In this document: one piece after another, positions 5,406 to 7,943 of the stretch
Position numbering within the stretch: position 1 is the stretch's first letter
How the letters are laid out: each line of letters starts with the position of its first letter
Source of the DNA: J088 sp003695505 [NCBI: Candidatus Dadabacteria bacterium]
GTDB taxonomy: Bacteria > J088
Reading direction: 5' to 3'
Assembly (NCBI GenBank): GCA_003695505.1
Contig: RFIY01000256.1
Location: 1 to 7,943 of the forward strand
Length of the DNA: 7,943 bases
The notes under the pieces: generated by a model
The model's input: the letters and a program-made list of their open reading frames with translations, nothing else
What the model was told of the DNA's origin: nothing
Database searches by the model: none
Program-made: the position numbers and the translations under genes

Positions 5406-7505
5406 ATGTACCAGCGGTTCAACCATTTCTCAACCCGAACACTATTCGTTTTGTTCGGTCTGCTCGCCAGCATCGCGGCAGCACAGGCCGATGATGCAAC
5501 CGATGACGCGTTCAGCGACTTCGGCGAACTCGACCTGGCGGCCCTGCTCGATGCACCAGTTGAATCTGCCAGCGGGCAACGCGAACTGATCTCGGAAGCG
5601 CCTGCGGTGATTGAAGTCATCACCGCCGACCAGATCCGAGCATGGGGCAGTTCCGATCTGTACGAGGTGCTGTCTCATATCGCCGGCATCGAGAACATCG
5701 AAGACCACTGGGGCCGGACGCTGACCAACATCCGCGGCTCCCACGCCGCGCTGTTCAACAACAAGATCCTGCTGCTCGTCGACCGCTATCCGGTCTACGA
5801 AGTCGGCAATATGAGCTCGATGCTCGAAGAAATCCCGGTATCGGCGATCGACCGCGTCGAGGTCATCCGGGGTCCTGCGGGCGTACTGTACGGCACCAAC
5901 GCATACGCGGGTGTAGTCCATGTGATCACCGAAGACCCGAAGGAGACTTCGGGATCGTTGTCGATTGGTGGCGGACGCATGCTATCCCCGGAGGGCGCGC
6001 TCGACGATGATCCCTGGGATCTGGAATTTCGGACGCGCGCCGCGCATACCTGGGACAGCGGCACACTTCGGCTGGACGTGCAAGGCCGCAAACTGCCGGA
6101 ATGGACGGCCGAAGCCGTCGATGCTGTCATCGGTTCGACGGCACCGGGACAGCACGCTGATGATGCGTTTTTGCGGGATGAACGCCGGTTGTCCGGACTG
6201 GGGCGCGTTACGCAGCATTTTGGAGACCATTCGCTGCGCCTGCTGGGTGGCTATTTCATTCAGAAGAAATACAAGTGGGGATTCCTGCCCTGGGTCGAGA
6301 TCGAATCGCGGCCGTCCGAAATGCAGGACTGGTACGCCGATGCACGCTGGCAATGGACCGCTTCGCCGCAATCCGTCGTTCGGGCCAGCATTGGCTATCA
6401 ACACAATGACCAGTACAACGAGGCAGGCACGATCCCGGCATTGGCCTCGCTTGGCCTGACGGAAGAAGCGGTTGTCACCGTTGACACCAACCGATTGTCG
6501 CTCTCACTGGGCGCGGATCATACGCTGGCCGACGGCGACCTGACACTGCAGGAAGGCCTGGATCTGGCCATTCACTTCTTCGAAGATTACGCCATGACCT
6601 TCCGACCCTCCGGGCAACTCGCCCCTGGCGTACCGCAACTCAACTTTGGCGCGAACAACTATGACCTCAATGCGTTCGTTCAGGCGGGCTGGAAACCGGT
6701 AGAGCGCCTGTCCCTGCTGATCGGTGTTCGCGGCAACCTGTTCGTGCCGGGGCAAATCGACAGGAACCTTCCGAAGCCCGATCCGCGATTCACGCCGAAT
6801 CCGCGCGCCAGCATCGTGGCGCGATTGCACGACACGCTGACCGCGAAACTGCTCTACGGTCGCGCCTTTCGCGTGCCATCGGTATTCAATATGTTTGTCG
6901 CGGCGGCCGGAGCGATCTTTGGTGATCCTAACCTGAAAGCCGAAACCGTCGACACGGCCGAACTGGCCTTCGACTACAAGCCGCTCGAACACCTTTCACT
7001 GCGATTGAATGGCTACGTCAACGTCAGCAACAACGACATCGTCTTTGCACCTCACCCCAACGGCATTGGCGTCAAGTATGTCAACGCAGAAGGTACGATC
7101 GCACGCGGCGTGGAACTGACGACCCGTTATCTGTTCCGCGACCTGCTCGATGCCAACGCATCTGTCGGCTTTCAGGAGGCTTCCGAGCGCGACACCGGCA
7201 ACTACATTTCGAATGTGCCACGGCTGATGGGATCGATTGGCGCAACGCTGCGACTTCTCGACGGCGATCTGAAGCTGACGCCAACAACCCGAATCATCGG
7301 CGCGCGCGGCGACTTCTCGGGCACGGCTCTGCTGGATGCCACGCTGTACTATGACCCGCTCGACTGGTTCGGTATCGGCCTCGTCGCGCGGAACCTCATC
7401 GACACGGTCGTCAAGGATGTGGAACCGATCCGCAAAGAGACGCGCGGCGGTGTTCGGCAGAATCAACCGCGCACCCTGACGCTGTGGCTTACGGCCAGAT
7501 TCTGA
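5406..7505 (+). CDS. TonB-dependent outer-membrane receptor
   Basis: The 699-residue precursor begins with a signal peptide: basic start, hydrophobic LFVLFGLLASIAAA, likely cleavage after AQA at residue 28. A short acidic linker follows (FGELDLAALLDAPVESASG, a TonB-box-like region at 39-57). The plug domain spans about 60-178, with APAVIEVITADQIRAWGSSDL, LTNIRG, ILLLVDRYPV and the signature IDRVEVIRGPAGVLYGTNAYAGVVHVIT. The rest is a 22-strand-type beta-barrel with a late LYGRAFRVPSVFN region near residue 490, the stretch NPRASIV just before it, and a terminal phenylalanine after TLTLWLTAR. Such receptors take up siderophores, cobalamin, sugars or other ligands using TonB energy; the ligand cannot be told. 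The ATG at 5406 has AGGAG 10 nt upstream and gives a normal signal peptide. An in-frame ATG at 5325 with AGGAGG 6 nt upstream would add 27 residues. No Fur box was seen upstream. Confidence 0.93.
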   Translation: MYQRFNHFSTRTLFVLFGLLASIAAAQADDATDDAFSDFGELDLAALLDAPVESASGQRELISEAPAVIEVITADQIRAWGSSDLYEVLSHIAGIENIEDHWGRTLTNIRGSHAALFNNKILLLVDRYPVYEVGNMSSMLEEIPVSAIDRVEVIRGPAGVLYGTNAYAGVVHVITEDPKETSGSLSIGGGRMLSPEGALDDDPWDLEFRTRAAHTWDSGTLRLDVQGRKLPEWTAEAVDAVIGSTAPGQHADDAFLRDERRLSGLGRVTQHFGDHSLRLLGGYFIQKKYKWGFLPWVEIESRPSEMQDWYADARWQWTASPQSVVRASIGYQHNDQYNEAGTIPALASLGLTEEAVVTVDTNRLSLSLGADHTLADGDLTLQEGLDLAIHFFEDYAMTFRPSGQLAPGVPQLNFGANNYDLNAFVQAGWKPVERLSLLIGVRGNLFVPGQIDRNLPKPDPRFTPNPRASIVARLHDTLTAKLLYGRAFRVPSVFNMFVAAAGAIFGDPNLKAETVDTAELAFDYKPLEHLSLRLNGYVNVSNNDIVFAPHPNGIGVKYVNAEGTIARGVELTTRYLFRDLLDANASVGFQEASERDTGNYISNVPRLMGSIGATLRLLDGDLKLTPTTRIIGARGDFSGTALLDATLYYDPLDWFGIGLVARNLIDTVVKDVEPIRKETRGGVRQNQPRTLTLWLTARF

Positions 7506-7524
7506 GCATCGGCACAACCGCCAC

Positions 7525-7553
7525 TTGCCGAAATCGGCGCCGTCGCATATCCT
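7525..7553 (+). promoter_or_regulatory. Putative sigma70 promoter of the BKACE gene
   Basis: TTGCCG (7525-7530) and TATCCT (7548-7553) are 17 nt apart, each matching the consensus at 4 of 6 positions. They lie in the 88-nt gap between the receptor stop and the BKACE start. Transcription would begin near 7560, with a leader of about 34 nt. Read-through from the receptor gene is the alternative, as no clear terminator separates the two genes. Confidence 0.35.
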
Positions 7554-7593
7554 GCAAGTAAGCAAATACTCACAACGCAGGAGTCCGACAACC

Positions 7594-7943
7594 ATGGGCA
7601 AATCCGACAAGGCCGTCATCAGTTGTGCGCTGACCGGCGTACTGACGAACCCGGCCAAATTTCCCGTACCCGTTACCCCCGAGGAAATGGCCCGTGAGGC
7701 ACGGGCTGCATTCGACGCCGGCGCGTCGGTCATGCACGTCCACATTCGTGACCAGCGCCCCAATATGGGCATGCTGCCGTCGTGGAATCCCGACGATGCG
7801 CAAGCCGTCTGCGATGCGATTCGTGATGCCTGCCCCGGTGTCATCATCAATCTGACGACCGGAGTCGTCGGGCCGGACATCTCTGGCCCCGTCGCCTGCC
7901 TGGAGCGCGTCAGGCCCGAGATGGCCGCGATGAATGCCGGCTC
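7594..7943 (+). CDS. Beta-keto acid cleavage enzyme (BKACE, DUF849 family), N-terminal part
   Basis: Only 116 codons plus two bases are present; the gene runs off the right edge. The start resembles DUF849/BKACE enzymes: CALTGVLTNP at 11-20, PVTPEEMAREA at 26-36, the metal-binding pair in VMHVHIRD (H48 and H50), INLTTG at about 85-90, and RPEMAAMNAG at the window end. Members are TIM-barrel, Zn-dependent enzymes that condense a beta-keto acid with acetyl-CoA, giving a CoA ester and acetoacetate; the first known case acts on 3-keto-5-aminohexanoate in lysine fermentation. Other members use different keto acids, so the substrate is open. The third metal ligand, a glutamate, lies beyond the window. 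The ATG at 7594 has AGGAG 10 nt upstream. Confidence 0.9.
   Translation, partial: MGKSDKAVISCALTGVLTNPAKFPVPVTPEEMAREARAAFDAGASVMHVHIRDQRPNMGMLPSWNPDDAQAVCDAIRDACPGVIINLTTGVVGPDISGPVACLERVRPEMAAMNAG

Noticed and set aside
6996-7880. A 294-codon minus-strand open frame spanning the end of the receptor gene and the start of the BKACE gene
   Set aside because: Both sense genes are clearly conserved families with good ribosome-binding sites; the antisense frame crosses their boundary and has no domain.

Overview
This 7.9 kb window is bacterial chromosome with moderately high GC. Codons are rich in G/C at third positions and Shine-Dalgarno sites are strong. A TonB-dependent outer-membrane receptor shows the host is Gram-negative. 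The mix of receptor, SCP-x-type thiolase, wax ester synthase/DGAT and a DUF849/BKACE enzyme fits a lipid-metabolising proteobacterium, perhaps a gammaproteobacterium; the taxon is inference. No mobile element, phage gene, CRISPR array or integrase is visible.

Left part (1-1459, minus strand): tRNA-Leu(UAA), a class I SAM-dependent methyltransferase only 31 nt behind it, and the N-terminal part of a membrane protein with a CHASE2 sensor domain whose output domain lies outside the window. The CHASE2 gene appears to have its own promoter and a TTG start.

Middle left (1460-2935, plus strand): a divergent intergenic region carries a near-consensus sigma70 promoter whose -35 box lies inside a 16-bp near-perfect palindrome (probable operator). 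A structured leader, a stand-alone SCP-x/lipid-transfer-type thiolase and a textbook rho-independent terminator follow.

Centre (2969-5326, minus strand): a probable three-gene unit. A NifU/SufU-like Fe-S scaffold protein overlaps by 8 nt a small Rieske ferredoxin, followed 65 nt later by a wax ester synthase/DGAT with an unusual basic C-terminal tail of about 60 residues. The first two genes resemble the end of a SUF operon, but no sufBCDS is next to them.

Right (5325-7943, plus strand): a TonB-dependent receptor diverges from the scaffold gene. It is followed by the first 116 codons of a beta-keto acid cleavage enzyme (BKACE/DUF849), which has a plausible promoter of its own.

Taken together, thiolase, WS/DGAT and BKACE suggest acyl-CoA / beta-keto acid turnover and neutral-lipid storage. 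The Fe-S/Rieske pair could supply electrons to an oxygenase encoded elsewhere, and the receptor could import a scarce ligand. The link between these modules is inference from proximity only. The best candidates for a second look are the operator/leader of the thiolase, the basic tail on the WS/DGAT, the orphan SufU-like/Rieske pair, and the tRNA-methyltransferase linkage.
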